In this document: positions 12,303-24,668 of the stretch, in pieces | How positions within the stretch are numbered: the stretch's first letter is position 1 | Layout: the number at the start of each line of letters is the position of its first letter | Assembly (NCBI GenBank): GCA_015179045.1 | Contig: WHUZ01000008.1 | Location: 1,054,001 to 1,118,000 of the forward strand | Origin: Kalaharituber pfeilii | Taxonomy: Eukaryota; Ascomycota; Pezizomycetes; Pezizales; Pezizaceae | Reading direction: 5' to 3' | Length of the DNA: 64,000 bases | Program-made: the position numbers and the translations under genes | Notes under the pieces: model-generated | What the model saw: the letters and a program-made list of their open reading frames with translations, nothing else | What the model was told of the DNA's origin: nothing | Databases searched by the model: none

Positions 12303-13753
12303 AGGTGTATCTAACCCTGGTTTGTATGTTAGTGCAATTGCAAATTCACGAGAAAAGCTAGCCACGAGATTTACTAAAAGGGCTATATAGTAAAAAGACT
12401 ATATATCGTTAGATGTCAGAATATCACGGTAGTGTCATTCCTTGTACCTCCGTAACCCTAGATATTTGTCGACTTTGTAGTACAAGATTAGTCTAAACTT
12501 CAGCCTATTTGTTTCAAAATAGCACTTCTTGTTGAGGAGCCGCAAACGCAGTCATTTAAGATCAATTGACTGAGACATGTATCAGGCTACAGGATCTCCA
12601 TAATGGTGTGGGGCCTTATCATGACATGGGTACTGTAGGATACATGAAATAGTTACTAGAACATCTTATTGTACACATCGTGATGTACTGAGTGTAAATT
12701 AGGCCCGATAAAAGTATCAGTTAGTAGAATTACTTTGATCTCAGCATGGTGCTTATGGCCGAGACCAGACCACGAAATATGCACTTTTTTACTATTTCTC
12801 AGAGCAGGAATGGTATATAACGCTGTTGGTGTGTTCAAGTACTTACCATGATAGTAGACACAGCGCTAAAGCTCACAGCCGCATTGGCACATCAGCCTTC
12901 TAATGTATCCATAAGGAACTTACTGGCCATGTTACGAGTCACGGACAGTCTCGGAATTACGACACGCACTTGAATTCATGCCAGCCCGGCCCCATTAGTG
13001 GACACGCGTCCATACTCCTAAGGCCCTATCACTGAATGCGCAGAGAAGAGTTTGTTGTGCTTAATTAATTGTATACGATTTCTCAATCTTCTAGTGTCAA
13101 CTCATGATAATCTGCTGATGATAAATGTGAGTACCTGATGTCCTGCCTCAGCCGGGTATGTATTGGCTGTGTGAATCCATGTGGTAAACATGCACCTGGC
13201 TTGGAATTTGGAATTTTGATTCTCCTCTTGGTTAGCGGCGATGGAGGGCTTGGTAGCGGAACAATCGGCACCAGTATCCAAGCCACTTGGCTGACGATGC
13301 TAAGAATACCAAGCCGGGCGCTACTGCACGCCCTGCTGGGAATAGCCAACGAGAGCGACCGGGGAACGTTCACGCGAGACAGTTCTGATGGGCTCTGTGA
13401 ATATGCGTATCAGTTAGCGGTTTGTGTACAGGGGGTTTAGTAGATATTCAAGGATGGGGAGCTCCGTTCTTTTTTAATTCAGCCTTTCCAAACAGATGTA
13501 ACGCGAAGCTTGATCCCCCTCAGAAACGCGGGAGTTGGATATATGTACGCAGGTAGGGGTTGCATGCCTAGAGCACCAAGCTGCTTACGAATTGGCGGAA
13601 TTTTGGGCAGCATCAACTTCCGCTTTTTTTCGTCGCAATTCTGTGGCTGTGCTTTTGCGCGGAACTTTTTTTTGGTATGGTGATGTAACAAAACTTCCGA
13701 ATTGAGAAGAGAGGTATGGTTTGTCCGGCGGAGTTTCAGACTGGGAGTCTTTT

Positions 13754-13792
<39 letters not shown>

Positions 13793-14400
13793 TTTTGCTT
13801 TCAATACCCCTCGAGAGGCCTCTTGCACGTATTGTCCGAGTGCTAAGTGCGTATGCCCGCACATCACCTCGCCATGGGACTAATCATCTTACATACTCCG
13901 GGGACTTTTTTTTAAAAGTGACCGGCGGGCAGGGAGGTCGGTGGGGACAGAATGCTCTGCGAGTGCAATGCCTCAATCTGCTGGCGATCCACAAGTCCCT
14001 TTGTCGAGCCATTGTTTCATACGATGCTCTGCATTGGGCTTGCTTATTGCGATACTCTGGGCGATGGTTGGCCACGATGGTGGACATGAGGGCGCCATGT
14101 GGGAGCAGTTCCGTGTTGCCGTGCCGCTGTGTGCCATACGCAGCACGCACGGGGAGGCCATCCAGCCCCGGTACGGCAGGGAATGGCCCCCGACTGCTCA
14201 GCCGCAAGGCTTGTTAAAGGCTTGTTTTCTGCAGCTCACCACGTTTGCGGCTTAGCGCTCGCAGCACCCTGTCAGTCAGCCCTAGTTGCTGCCGGCCCCA
14301 CAGAAAAAGAAATCCTGTACGATAGGTACCGACATCAATTCAACTATGGACAGCACTGGCACTCTCATTCTGTGCGCGAGGAACACTAACGCCCTTCAAA
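12303..14400. other. Unassigned stretch with an ATTT microsatellite
   Basis: ORFs at 13083-13373 (minus) and 13138-13440 (plus) overlap on opposite strands; neither is recognisable. From about 13880 the sequence is GC-rich, with several overlapping open frames typical of high GC rather than of genes. No supported gene. Confidence 0.35.
13750..13797 (+). repeat. (ATTT)n microsatellite, about 11 units
   Basis: An uninterrupted TTTA/ATTT tetranucleotide run of about 48 bp lies within unassigned sequence. Confidence 0.9.
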
Positions 14401-14442
14401 GCAATATCCTAGTCTCGTAACCAGACGCTGACAGCAATATCC
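14401..14442 (-). repeat. Micro-insert 5, extended form, with perfect duplication
   Basis: GCAATATCC occurs at 14401-14409 and 14434-14442 (10 bp if the preceding A is counted). Between them is TAGTCTCGTAACCAGACGCT followed by GACA. This is the reverse complement of the 15-bp right-end type, extended by GCGTC-side sequence, and so shows more of the parent element's end. Confidence 0.8.
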
Positions 14443-14871
14443 CTCTGCATAGCATACCCCCCCTCCCTCCCTCCCGCCCCCACACCCCCCCCCACCAATG
14501 CTGCCACGCAAGCGAAGCAGCTGGTCAGTGTCAGCGTTCGTCCGTCTATATATCGTGCACATCTCCCCACTCCCCCCCCCCCCCACCCCGCTCCCGTTCT
14601 ATAGAGTTTCTGGACAAGCCCAAAAATCTCCGAACTTTGCATCGATACAAGAGCGTGTTCATAGGGCCCTCTCTGCTCACAGCATAACGCGTATTTGTTC
14701 TGCCAGGTCTCGCCTTGACCTGAGTGCCGCTCTAAACCATGTCGTACCCCCATCCGAGTGCAGGTCACAATCCACAACTCTCTGAGGACCAAGGGCCCCT
14801 CTTAACACATACCATCACCGGTGCCTCTGACGTTATTTCTCAGGCAATTGATAGAGATTTTCAGCGTCGAT
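14443..14871. other. C-rich stretch upstream of membrane-protein gene
   Basis: Contains several C runs (14457-14500 and 14570-14590) and presumably the promoter of the downstream gene. No TATA box was assigned with confidence. Confidence 0.35.
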
Positions 14872-17441
14872 ATGGCCGCTCCTGTAGGTTCGGCGTTTCT
14901 GACGGGTGAAGAAGCTAAAGCTAACTACAATATGCCCAAGCCCACCCCCCGCAATGGTCCGCACAAACAGAATCTCAAGACCTCCAGACACGGTACAACC
15001 CCTTACAATCCTCGGACCGAACTCATTTGGCCAGGAAGCATTCATCTAAACACCAACTTTTTCACTTGCTGGAGAAGGTGGTCGTGAGGTTAATATGGAG
15101 TATTCTATTATCGGCAGCTATGATTGGGTGTTTTAAATATTTTGAGAAGGTCAAAGTTTTAAACGATCTAGAGAAGAATGTCTTCAACGTGCTGAGCACG
15201 ATGATATACTTAACTATGGGGCTGAATTTGGCGGTGGGTGAACATTCTCTCCTGCTTCATTGTTGGGAAGCTATTAGAACTTGTGTCCACATCTTTATTC
15301 GAGAAGATTCATTCTGTCGTGGGGTGGAATTAACTAATGTTGCTTCATCAGAGCGCCTTTAAAGGGATGGCTACCATGCTGCGGTGGAAACTTCTGGCTC
15401 GAAAACCGCACAATTTGAAGGAGGTTCCTGCACCCCCTCCCCCCTTCCAGCGATCGAATATAGTTGCTGACTGTGATTTTTTTTTAGATTGATCTGATTC
15501 TCGGTATTAGCTCTCTAATTAAAGTTGGCAGACTTGGTTTCAACGCTCTCGGCTTCGGGAAGCCATTCGTTTTCATCAGCTGCCTTCTCTGGATCCTTCT
15601 CAACTGTGTTGCAAGAGTGTCTGTTGCGTTTACCGGATTGACTTATTCATATGATAGCGCAAATGCAACTGGAACAGAACTCGGCGTAGTCCTCGTGTCT
15701 GAGAAATCAAGATTCTGGCCACTTGGAAGGTTTCAAGAAGAGCCACCGGAGACGGGTGCAGAATTTCAAACTGCACATTTCTTTGGAGAGTGTACGTATC
15801 CGTCCCTAGTGCATGTGTTCGGGCGAGCTGCCATGGATTCGACAACATACTAACGAAAAATAAAACCTTAAAGACTCCGCAATGATGGCCGATAATATGG
15901 CTGATAACCCGCATGATCAGCAGATGTTGAGATACGACAAAAGCACCAAATCATGGGTATATGAAGTATGTCAACTTCCACAACTCTGTAAACATGACAA
16001 TTCTGACTGGTGTCCGAAGTTCCGCGAATGGAATCCAAAGCATCCTGCTTACATGGCTGTCACCAACCGTACTATCAAAGTGACGGCAACATGCAATGCA
16101 TATGATATCGTAAAAGGACAAAATGGATTAGAACCCAATATAATTTATTACAATTCCACAGATGGAGAGAACTGGGTAATTAGCGAAGTCAGTGTAAGTA
16201 TATGATACTGTCTGGATGTTTTGTGCACTGAATTAATCATGTGGCTCTACAGGTCCGAGGCCCAGGGGCAACGTGAGTTTTCCGTTTTCCTTGACACTAA
16301 TCGCTTAATATTCTAACTCACTACATTTGTAGCGTTTGGGCAAATCCAAGAGCAGACATTAATCCAGAGCCGCAATGGACATGTGCACTCGGAAATCGCT
16401 GCGCTATTGTGGCTGGATTTCAATTCATCGACACGGAAAGGAAGGAGGAGGTGAATGGCACACTATTTCAATGTGCAGTGCTCGTCGGGGAGGTTGAAAA
16501 TGCCAGAGTGCCTGAACATGAAATTGATGACAGGGTTGCATTCATTGCTGCGGGAGCAATTGGCCTCAATGGTTTTTCAGATGATCCCCAGGATTGGCTG
16601 TATCAAAGATATTTCCGTGGGTATGGGAAGCTGTTTTGTGTCCTAAGATGGGCCTATACTGATTTCAGCACCAATGTAGCACGAGATTCGGACAACGATT
16701 TGACGGGGATCCCGATCAAATGGCAATGCTAGTGTCAAGGTTCAGTGTCGGTGTGATCGCAACCATGGATATGGATAACCCCAAAATTGAGGCTGTCGGA
16801 ATGAAGCCGTGGGTCGGTGTGCTCTTCAAGGTCGATTGGGCACTTCTGGTAAGCACTCCATCGTCCAGATACCTCTGTCATTTTTTCTTTTTCTTCTATT
16901 CGTTTATTGTTTCTACGCGCAGCTTACACTAACTCAACTGTATTACAGCTTACAATTCTGGGAAGTATCTGTGGAATACAGCTCGTTCTTGGCTTGACCG
17001 CCGTGTTTGTTTCCAATACCGTCATCGTCAAGGATGATTCTTACCTATCCACCGCCCGCTTACTAAGGCGTATGTTTGCTCTGTCCCGTCATGCCTTATC
17101 AGCTTATCGCGACTGTGTAATTGTGTGAAAGCTGCTAACATCTGTAACTTCCAGCCCTCGTTGAGCGCCTCGGCCCCTCGGGGTGTGCTCTCACTGGCAA
17201 AGAAATCGCCACTACCCTGCGAACCACCATGGTCTATGGTGTGCGTGTAGACAAGTCGCGCAGCCGCCATCATCTGGATATAGGAGAGGACATTATCCCC
17301 GGGCAAAAGTTCCCCAATGGCTGGTATGATGGAGATGTCGAGGGGATGGTACCATATACGGACGAGCCGACACCGGAAGAGGAGAAGAGGCGGTTGTTGG
17401 CTAGGATTGAAGAGGAGGAAGACTTGTTGCATTTGGCTTAG
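14872..17441 (+). CDS. Fungal multispan membrane protein of unknown function, about 8-9 exons
   Basis: Proposed introns, all GT-AG: 15234-15351, 15424-15487, 15792-15873, 16194-16252, 16273-16332, 16849-16948 and 17070-17154. These join frames that read through well. Hydrophobic segments include one around 15080-15130 (VVVRLIWSILLSAAMIGCF), one around 15180-15233 (MIYLTMGLNLA), one around 15560-15640 (PFVFISCLLWILLNCV) and one around 16950-17020 (LTILGSICGIQLVLGLTAVF). The C-terminus has LVERLGPSG and FPNGWYDG, which I recall from large families of uncharacterised fungal transmembrane proteins. The domain between helices (about 15874-16720) is likely extracellular, with NRT and NST sequons. 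Two problems remain. The first frame (ATG 14872) and the frame opening at 15027 do not join cleanly. A frame change is also needed near 16690-16720, just before DPDQMAMLVSRFSVG. The segment 16621-16668 could be a further 48-nt intron. The function is unknown. Confidence 0.75.
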
Positions 17442-18960
17442 TGACTTTTCATTGCTCCTGTGATGACCGTTGTTTCTTTCTTGAGTTGGGTGCAAAGTTC
17501 TGATTATGTGCAGCAAAAGTATGGAAATTCTTGTTCTAGAACTTGAGATAACGGTGTTAATTACGTTTTTTTGTTTTTTCTTGGCTATTTAAAAGATACC
17601 CGCCAATATCCTTTTGTTATCCAAAAATATACAAATAGCACAAAAGGCGACCAGACTAGTCATATTCCATATTGGGGGTACATCTTGGAATCGGCTTCGT
17701 CCCCAAATGCGGTATGGCCGCCGCATTTTCTTAGGACGCTGAGAGCCGGGGATCCTCTGATCTCCCGCAAGCAATCCATCCATTTCCTAGAACGGTCACT
17801 TCCAACAAGTTGAGCAGAGGCACAAAATGAGCGAAGAGAAAAATCTACACCACCAATCATGATCAGTAAAAACGATGCAGTCGATCGCATACTGAGCTTG
17901 AGCAAAAGAGTAAAGTGCGAACCATTATCAGTGGGAGGATGGTGCTTCGACGATTAAGGAAATTCAAGTTCTCAAAAGCTCATGATCACAATTACCTCAT
18001 CGCTTTCCGGAGGTCTCCCGTTACCTTCCCCAATGCTCATGGTAAAGTCCGTGATGGTTTATCGGATCACGTGGTTGCACGCAATGTTACACCACCGTCC
18101 ACGACTGTCTCCAGGAAATGTATTCATAGAATGAGGGTAGCGTTAGCATGAGCATAGGTTTTAAGTAGCCCATCACCAAGCTGCGATTCTGCGATTTGGC
18201 ACAAATGAATATCAAAAACCCACCGTATTCAATCTTCGCTGAATGCTGTGGATAAGGTTATAATCTTAATTGATTGAACTCGCCCTCTGATTAACTTTGC
18301 CTGGCGTGCTCCATCATGCAGTCAGCGCCGCCTTCAGCACTCCAGCCGCTGTTAACTCTACATTACTCCTTCCACGGAGCGACATGCAACATCCCATACA
18401 GGCTCTGGACAGCAATCATGATTCACAAAATTCAGAAAAAACCCCTTTTATCTTCTGTTACCCTTTTCGTTTTTAGTCCTTCATACGCTGAACCCCTCCC
18501 TATATAACGCGTGCCCACCGTTTTTATCGTATCCCCTCCTGCCCAACAAATGACCGAAATTTCCCGATATTCATCTCTTCTATCGATCTCAAGCTTTCTT
18601 CTCATGGCCTCTGTCCTCCCATCCACTCCCACGTTACGCTCGCTTTTTCACTTTCGTGATTCTGCAATTATTGCATCTTCCGCCGCGGTAGTGTAAGGTA
18701 TCCCTAGGCAGCCAGCTCTCCCAAAGCCTGCCCCGCCTCTTTTCCTTATAGATTACTCATCGTCCTCAAGCATTTCCCAACATTTCACCAGTACGATTTT
18801 CCGACATAAAAGAACACAAACTTTGTAATTATCATTCCCGCAGTCGCTCATCACTTCTGTACTACATATCATTTTTTTGATCTCCTTTCCGTTGGACCAA
18901 ATTGTAAAACCGGTTATCGCTACTGGCCGTTTGCTGGTACAATCAAAACTCAATCATGCA
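17442..18960. other. Intergenic, no gene recognised
   Basis: Short ORFs on both strands without domains. C- and T-rich stretches near 18430-18700 could be promoter or leader sequence, but no adjoining gene is evident. Confidence 0.35.
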
Positions 18961-19005
18961 AAAATCCTGTCTTGCAGCAACTCAAGACTGACTTGTCCAC
19001 TGAAG

Positions 19006-19092
19006 GGGGGAGGGAGAGGGGGGAGGGAGAGGGGGGAGGGAGAGGGGGGAGGGAGAGGGGGGAGGGAGAGGGGGGAGGGAGAGAGGGGGGGT
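19006..19092 (+). repeat. G-rich minisatellite, about 13-bp period
   Basis: About six copies of a GGGGGGAGGGAGA unit in tandem. The translated frames over it (R/G/E-rich on plus, P/S/L-rich on minus) are repeat artefacts. The G runs could form quadruplexes; that is an inference. Confidence 0.9.
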
Positions 19093-19749
19093 GGAGGCGA
19101 TGGAACAGTTTTCTCGCGAGCACGACTTCCTTTATTTTTCCCAAAACACAGTAAATTAGTTATTAAAATCAATACAACCAAAAATTCCACACATAGAAAT
19201 AGAAAAAAGGAAGTAACCTCCATCCAAGCTTTTCCTAACTAACGAAGACAGTCATAGAAATGTTAAAGAGGGGGAGGGGGAAAAGGATGAGGAAAAAAGG
19301 AAGTAAAAAAAAAAAAAAAAGAGCAGTAATCCTGAGGTCCTCACTTTCCAGATAATCCTTCGCATAGCCAAAATAAATCTCCCTTATATCCTACCCGAAT
19401 CGACCCAGAAGAATGACCGCATATATATTCCCCATTATTCATGGCACCATAAAGGACCGTGATGATTTCGTTAAGTTCAGTTAGCTAAAGATAGACAAAG
19501 ACCTGTAATTCCAGATTCCGAAAGCCATGATTCCAACTCGTGCCTACAAAGCCAGAAATGTGATACGTCCAATAAGCCTAGAGGGAGGAGAAAATGAAAA
19601 AAAAAAAATAAAAATAAAAAAAAATGAAATGAAAATGAAAATAATTAGCAGAAAAAATTAGTCTAAATGTTGAGATGTCTACGCGCAATGGCAGTTAAGC
19701 CTAGCACATAGAAACAACCAACAACCGCGGACATTGAGAATTGATTGAT
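19093..19749. other. A-rich intergenic, probable 3' flank of the minus-strand gene
   Basis: Several A-rich tracts (19300-19320, 19590-19650). It lies immediately downstream of the minus-strand GPI-protein gene, so its 3' UTR and terminator are expected here. No element was defined. Confidence 0.35.
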
Positions 19750-20439
19750 TTACAAGGCCAAGAATGCCAAAACACCAACCACGGCACCGAGCAATGCAGA
19801 ATTGTATCCAAATTTGCCAGCCATGTTGTCGGTAGATGTCGGGCTAATAGGGCCGGTGATAGTGACGTTCCCGGTTGGGGTCAGAATCGGTGGTTGAGAG
19901 ACTGAGGAACCATTGCCTGATGGTTGAGGAATAATCGTGCTGCTGACAGGTGGTTGAGGTCTAGGAGTGGAAGTTACCATTGATGGAGATGGTTGTGGTG
20001 GAACCACAGTGGGGCCCACAGTAGGGGTCTCCGATGATGGTGGTGGTGCTGATGGTGATGGTGGTAGTACCACAGTGGGGCCTATAGTGGGGGTCTCCGA
20101 TGGCGGTTGAGAGGGGCCAACCGTATCGGATGGTGGTGGTGGTGGAGGATGTGGTGGTGGTGGTGATGGTGGAGGTGGTGGTGGTGATGGTGGGGGGGGT
20201 GGTGGTGGCGGTGGTGGAATCACACTGGGAGCCTCTGTCGTTGTTGGTTGAGGCAAATTTGATGTCAAGTCCTCGCACGATGTGCTATCCGGAGGAGGAT
20301 AAGAAGGACTGCCTGAAGATTCACATGGGACAGTCACGATTTCAGTAACTGTCACCACCTCAGTTGTCCCATCTCCATGAGGGTGAGCGAGTGCGAAATT
20401 CGCCGCCAAAAGAGCGAACAAGATTATGTTGCGAACCAT
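19750..20439 (-). CDS. GPI-anchored proline-rich cell-surface protein
   Basis: A 229-residue single-exon frame. Residues 1-18 form a secretion signal (MVRNIILFALLAANFALA). A short N-terminal part follows, with TEVVTVTEIVTVPC, a motif style common in fungal wall proteins. Residues about 72-105 are a polyproline block broken by S and H. Residues about 110-170 contain repeats of the form PSETPTIGPTVV. The C-terminus has small residues (TDNMAGKFG) followed by a hydrophobic tail (SALLGAVVGVLAFLAL), the arrangement of a GPI attachment signal. There are NGSS and NVT sequons. This suggests a wall- or membrane-attached surface protein; no enzymatic domain is seen. The opposite-strand G/V-rich frame at 20100-20348 is its shadow. 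Confidence 0.85.
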   Translation of the reverse strand: MVRNIILFALLAANFALAHPHGDGTTEVVTVTEIVTVPCESSGSPSYPPPDSTSCEDLTSNLPQPTTTEAPSVIPPPPPPPPPPSPPPPPPSPPPPHPPPPPPSDTVGPSQPPSETPTIGPTVVLPPSPSAPPPSSETPTVGPTVVPPQPSPSMVTSTPRPQPPVSSTIIPQPSGNGSSVSQPPILTPTGNVTITGPISPTSTDNMAGKFGYNSALLGAVVGVLAFLAL

Positions 20440-20558
20440 TCTGAACAGTAGGTCCGGGCTGAAGCTGCAGTAACGAGTTGTGGGAAGGGGACGTATTCCG
20501 AACGAGGGTTTACCACTGAACGATCGAAAAGAATGGACCTGTGCACCGAACGATGGAG

Positions 20559-20562
<4 letters not shown>

Positions 20563-20600
<38 letters not shown>
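20563..20600 (+). repeat. (GCT)n trinucleotide repeat, about 11 units
   Basis: Nearly pure CTG/GCT run, with one GGT interruption just downstream. It would encode polyalanine in one frame, but no gene is supported. Confidence 0.9.
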
Positions 20601-21150
20601 CTGTGTGTGAGGGTGAAGCTCAGGAGGGCAGCATCCTTATGTATTCAGCGAATGCACCCTCCTTCCAGGCTGTCTCAGAATGCCCTCCGAGCACTGGAGC
20701 TGAAATCACACAGTTGATTTTTAGGTTCCTGTCCTTCTGTGGGAAGTGGCTCCATAGATCAGCGAGTGGGTTACGTACGACGCTTGCGGTGCGCTGCAGG
20801 ATAAGTGTCGGGGGGTCACCACCAATTGCAACCGTACGCTATCATGGCCTCTCAGAGGAAGCTGCCGCGCCGGCCACTCAAGCAGGGAAGACGCACACTC
20901 GAGGGCTTGCTTGGGCTTGCTTGTGCTAGCGGGCTAGAGAGACAGCAGAAGATCGCCATCTTCGAGCAAGCGAGGTGCCCTGGGGGGGGGGGAGCATCCT
21001 ATCGAGGCGGAACATGCGTGGCTGCGTTCAGGCGCAGATAGGTTCTCCGGAGCTGGCAAACGGGGGCTCGGCGGGCTGGTGGCAGAGCCTGCTGCTGCTG
21101 CTGGCAGCTGCTGGGCGGGCTGCGGGCGACTGGCTCCGGGCGCTGCAGCG

Positions 21151-21196
21151 ATACGGTGCGGTGCGGTGCGGTGCGGTGCGGTGCGGTGTGGTGCGT
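21151..21196 (+). repeat. (GGTGC)n pentanucleotide repeat, about 8 units
   Basis: GGTGC units in tandem, with one T variant near the end. The A/G/R-rich frames over it are repeat artefacts. Confidence 0.9.
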
Positions 21197-22254
21197 GCGC
21201 GGGGGATGGGCAGCGGCGGGGTGCGGCGAGGCGGGGGAGATGGAGCCAGGCGGGCGAGCGCGGCTGGCTTGGCGCCGGCCAGAGTGACGCTTGGCAGCAG
21301 CAACGTCACAGCGGCCGCCCATACTCGAGCCGCCCCCTCCAATTGGCGCCCCGCAGCAAACGGCGCTGCAGCCAACGTGCGCACACTGGACCTCGTATAG
21401 TGCAAAACGCGGTACCGAAACAAGCCCTCGCACTGATAGGTGACGAAAGCAGTGGCTGGCATCCCGCCGCCCCAGGAGCTGCTGGGACGACAACCACACA
21501 AGAGCTGGTGTTTGCGGCTGGGCAGTCTCCAGCTGATTGGGCGCGGCATGCCGCAGCGCTCGAACGCGCTCACAACTAGCACACTACCTGGGCAGCCCCG
21601 AGCGAAGTGTGTTGGGCTTCGGAACTAGCACGTGCGGAGAAGAAGCCAATACGGAACTAGGAGCATGAGACGGAAAGCAGGCAGGGAATAGCACGCAAGC
21701 TTTCCCATCCAGTCAAAAGCAGAAGCAGCAGATCAGCTCGATCAGCAAGGAAAACAAAGGTATGTATCGCCCCCCCCAGCCCTTCCTCCCTCAGCCGTCC
21801 AAACCGGATGCTCGCCCCACCTGAACTGCAGTAACAAATGATAGGGAAAGAAAAAGAAAGAATCCTTGATCGGATTGGTCAGTCTATGACAACATTGTGA
21901 TTCAATTGTTGGGCTTTTTGCGTGCTCATAAAACAAAAGTTGGCTGCTAGACAATATTGGAGAGTACTGTACGACCTCGGCCACCCTTCGGTTATCTTTC
22001 AAGTAAAGCAAGCCCCAGTACAGTAATTTCCGTAGCTCGCTTGTAAATGTAGATGCATGCCATATGTGTAATCATCACTAATGGAAGCTGTAATCCTGAG
22101 GGGTCGAGCCAGAATAAACCTTAACTATATTTTGCATGTAGGCCCAGTACCGCTCATCAGCTATCCCTCGACCACCATCTGGTGCCCACTGAAATCACGC
22201 TCAGGTGACTGGATTGCACCTTTGCATAAATTCTGAAACGAATTTGCGGTTGCG

Positions 22255-22503
22255 TTGTACTTACCTACTACAGAAAACTGGTGCCATGTAAGTAAGGATC
22301 TGCCCATCTATCCCATCGGGCCTACGATGGATGCATATCCTCGATTTGTGAATTTTGTCAATAAAATTGCCACTGAGGATATTGCAATAGAGTATGTATA
22401 TGCGGCCGAGCAGCCAGTACCCTGGTTCACCAATGCCGTTGAATCACTAGATTCCGCTCTCACATACCTCTACAAAGTACTGTCCACGTTATCAGGATAT
22501 TAG
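22255..22503 (+). CDS. Short hypothetical ORF (82 codons)
   Basis: Unrecognised. Composition is ordinary (MYLPTTENWCHVSKDLPIYP at the start) with no signal peptide or helix. It could be an exon of a decayed gene or chance. Kept only because its amino-acid composition is more balanced than that of neighbouring frames. Confidence 0.2.
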   Translation: MYLPTTENWCHVSKDLPIYPIGPTMDAYPRFVNFVNKIATEDIAIEYVYAAEQPVPWFTNAVESLDSALTYLYKVLSTLSGY

Positions 22504-24541
22504 CATCGGCTGCTTCAATTGGGTATCTAGAATTGGTATAAGATACGAGGTAAGTCGCCCAGCAGAAAGCAGATTCGTCATTTGTGTCTATCAAAGCTTA
22601 ATGGAGAACGAGCTGTGCGACTGCGAGGTCTCACATGGTCAACCAGTCAGCCGCCTACGATGTCAACAAAAACTGTGAAAAATAGTGGTCTACCCAACGC
22701 AGTAGCTTGGCTTTCAATCAGCAGGGCTATTTTTAAGAATATATGTACCTGCGACTTGCAACTCCATTGACTGGGTGGCAAGAAAAGCCGCCGGCTCAAT
22801 GTTCTCGTTCCCAAACCTAATGTCGGATGTGCTGCTCTGCAATTATCTTGGCTTAAATATTGGTGCATAGGCGGTACTAATCTTCCGGTACCTACACCAG
22901 CACTGCTCATCCGAGCCACTGCCGATTGTCCTTTCAATTTGCGTGCGACAGATCCGTCCTTAGATTACGTTTTTGCGATGCTTCTTCGGTATCAACAAGA
23001 CTACTTGTAAGACACCAAAGGGAGAAAGACTATGCACACTTAAATTTTCCGATTTTCCCCACAAGATTAACTTGATCCTGAGTCGAGGGGCCAACATCCA
23101 GACCACTTAGAAAACTGGTACCTGGGTCCGAAGCAAAGCTGCGCTAGGTTCACTCAAACTTCTTTGGTTTGCCAAATATAGCTTGCTGTGTACAATATCT
23201 AAAGTACTCCATGATAGGATATATCAATTTAGCCCTTACGTATGCCCTGTGAAAGGATCCGCGCTCGGGTTTATCGAGGTGCCTTTCTCTGCGGGAGCTA
23301 TTGGTGTATTCCTTACCTGGTGATTTCTGCTCTCTGCAGGACCGTGCCCCGGGCGAATGGTTTGTTTTGAAATGGTTCCGAATTTCGAGATCCTCCACAA
23401 AAGCATGCGAATTGATTCTCAGCCCGTACGAGAACACAAACTACAAGTACTCAAGTATTCGCTTAGGCTCGTGCCTACTATGTAGGCGAAAGAACAATCT
23501 TCTTGCTCTTGTACCCCCCGATCTTAGACGTATGGGGGCTCGCGTATTAGTTCAAGCTTTGCGGAGACTAGTTCAAGTTTTCAGATTAGGCTTGGCTGTC
23601 TCAAAATCGTCTCTAGATCCCCATTCTAGCGTCCAACGGTTTGTCTACATGTATATCTCAACCAGCATTTGTCTACGCAATCGAGTATGAGGGTGCTTAG
23701 AGGTCGAGCTCGAGCCTTGAGCGCACTGCATGTGCAAAGTATAAGAATATACGAGTGTATGCTGAGCTACAATACTATGATGATACATACAGATACAGGC
23801 AGCTGCATCAGGATTACGTGGCGATAAAATCAAATCACGGCCACGTGTCTATCATTCTTGCTACATTTCTTATTCCAGATAGGTATAACGGTGTTACGGC
23901 CAGTCTGTATGTGTGACTGTTAACAACGGACATGATATACCTTCCCATATATATATATAACTGGCTGCCGCAATGACGCTTCACTAAGCTCAACCCAATG
24001 GGGGCAGGAAATTCTAGATTGGGAGCTCGTACTTGCTAGCATTCTACTGGAGGCACTTGCTCTCCGTCGCCAGTTACGTACTTTAACGTTTACTCTTCCA
24101 TTCTGCTCGAACTATAAAGGCCTTCCGCAGATCTCATTTTGTGAGAATGTGTGCATGTGTGTTCGTAATTTTATTCTCATTCCGGCTGTTTCATTTTTCT
24201 ACTTTGGTCGCACTGCAGGATACAATTCCTTCGCTTTTTTGCTTTTCTTAGCTTTACTTCGGAAACGTTCTGGATTTGGAAGCGTTGAGTACTACAACCT
24301 ACAGTATTGCGTTGCTTTCGACGAGCACGTGAAGGTGTGCCAAGACCGGCTGGCGATGGATTGATATCCGCAGCACGTGACTTTTTGCTGACAGCAACGT
24401 TCCTGCTGCCCATGGCTGTGTACCAGTACAGGCGCTTTAATTCCAATTGCAATATAGTACCCCAAGGTAAGAGATTGCCGAGCTCTGGCTGTGTCCACAG
24501 CAGTCCCTTGTATACAGTATGGCTTTGGAAGCCCCATTCTC
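22504..24541. other. No gene recognised; one micro-insert
   Basis: Short frames only. A micro-insert lies at 23550-23579. The AT dinucleotide run near 23950 is short. Confidence 0.35.
23550..23579 (+). repeat. Micro-insert 6 with 9-bp duplication
   Basis: TTGCGGAGACTA (23559-23570) is flanked by GTTCAAGCT (23550-23558) and GTTCAAGTT (23571-23579), 8 of 9 identical. The insert ends in GAGACTA, like the right-end type. Confidence 0.6.
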
Positions 24542-24554
24542 AATTAAATCGAGC

Positions 24555-24655
24555 AAGCCTGCCTCCGGGCTTTGAGGGTCTAGACCCAGGGGCCCTGCCA
24601 TGGCGAACAGCTACAAGCGGGGTCATGTGATATAAAAAAAAAAAAAAAAAAAAAA
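24555..24655 (+). mobile_element. Micro-retroelement, long A form (about 76 nt), with 13-bp TSD
   Basis: Starts AAGCCTGCCTCCGGGCTTTG, continues AGGGTCTAGACCCAGGGG, then carries the A core ending GGGGTCATGTGATATA and poly(A). AATTAAATCGAGC is repeated exactly at 24542-24554 and 24656-24668. The same long form occurs at 34514-34604 and 55322-55433, so it is a defined unit rather than a random truncation. Confidence 0.92.
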
Positions 24656-24668
24656 AATTAAATCGAGC

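Larger units (their letters stand above)
20440..22254. other. GC-rich upstream region with simple repeats
   Basis: Upstream of the GPI-protein gene. Several long frames overlap on both strands between 20480 and 21630; they track GC content and repeats rather than any domain I can name, so I do not call a gene. Contents include the GCT repeat and the GGTGC repeat listed separately, and C runs near 21770. Confidence 0.4.

Noticed and set aside
13741..13800. Hydrophobic run of F, I, Y and L in a plus-strand ORF at 13702-14217
   Set aside because: This is the translation of the ATTT microsatellite, not a membrane segment.
18877..19242. Arginine/glycine-rich and proline/serine-rich ORFs
   Set aside because: These are translations of the 13-bp G-rich minisatellite.
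20999..21582. Several overlapping ORFs of 140-184 codons on both strands
   Set aside because: High GC and simple repeats (GGTGC, GCT) remove stop codons on all frames. No domain and no preferred strand.
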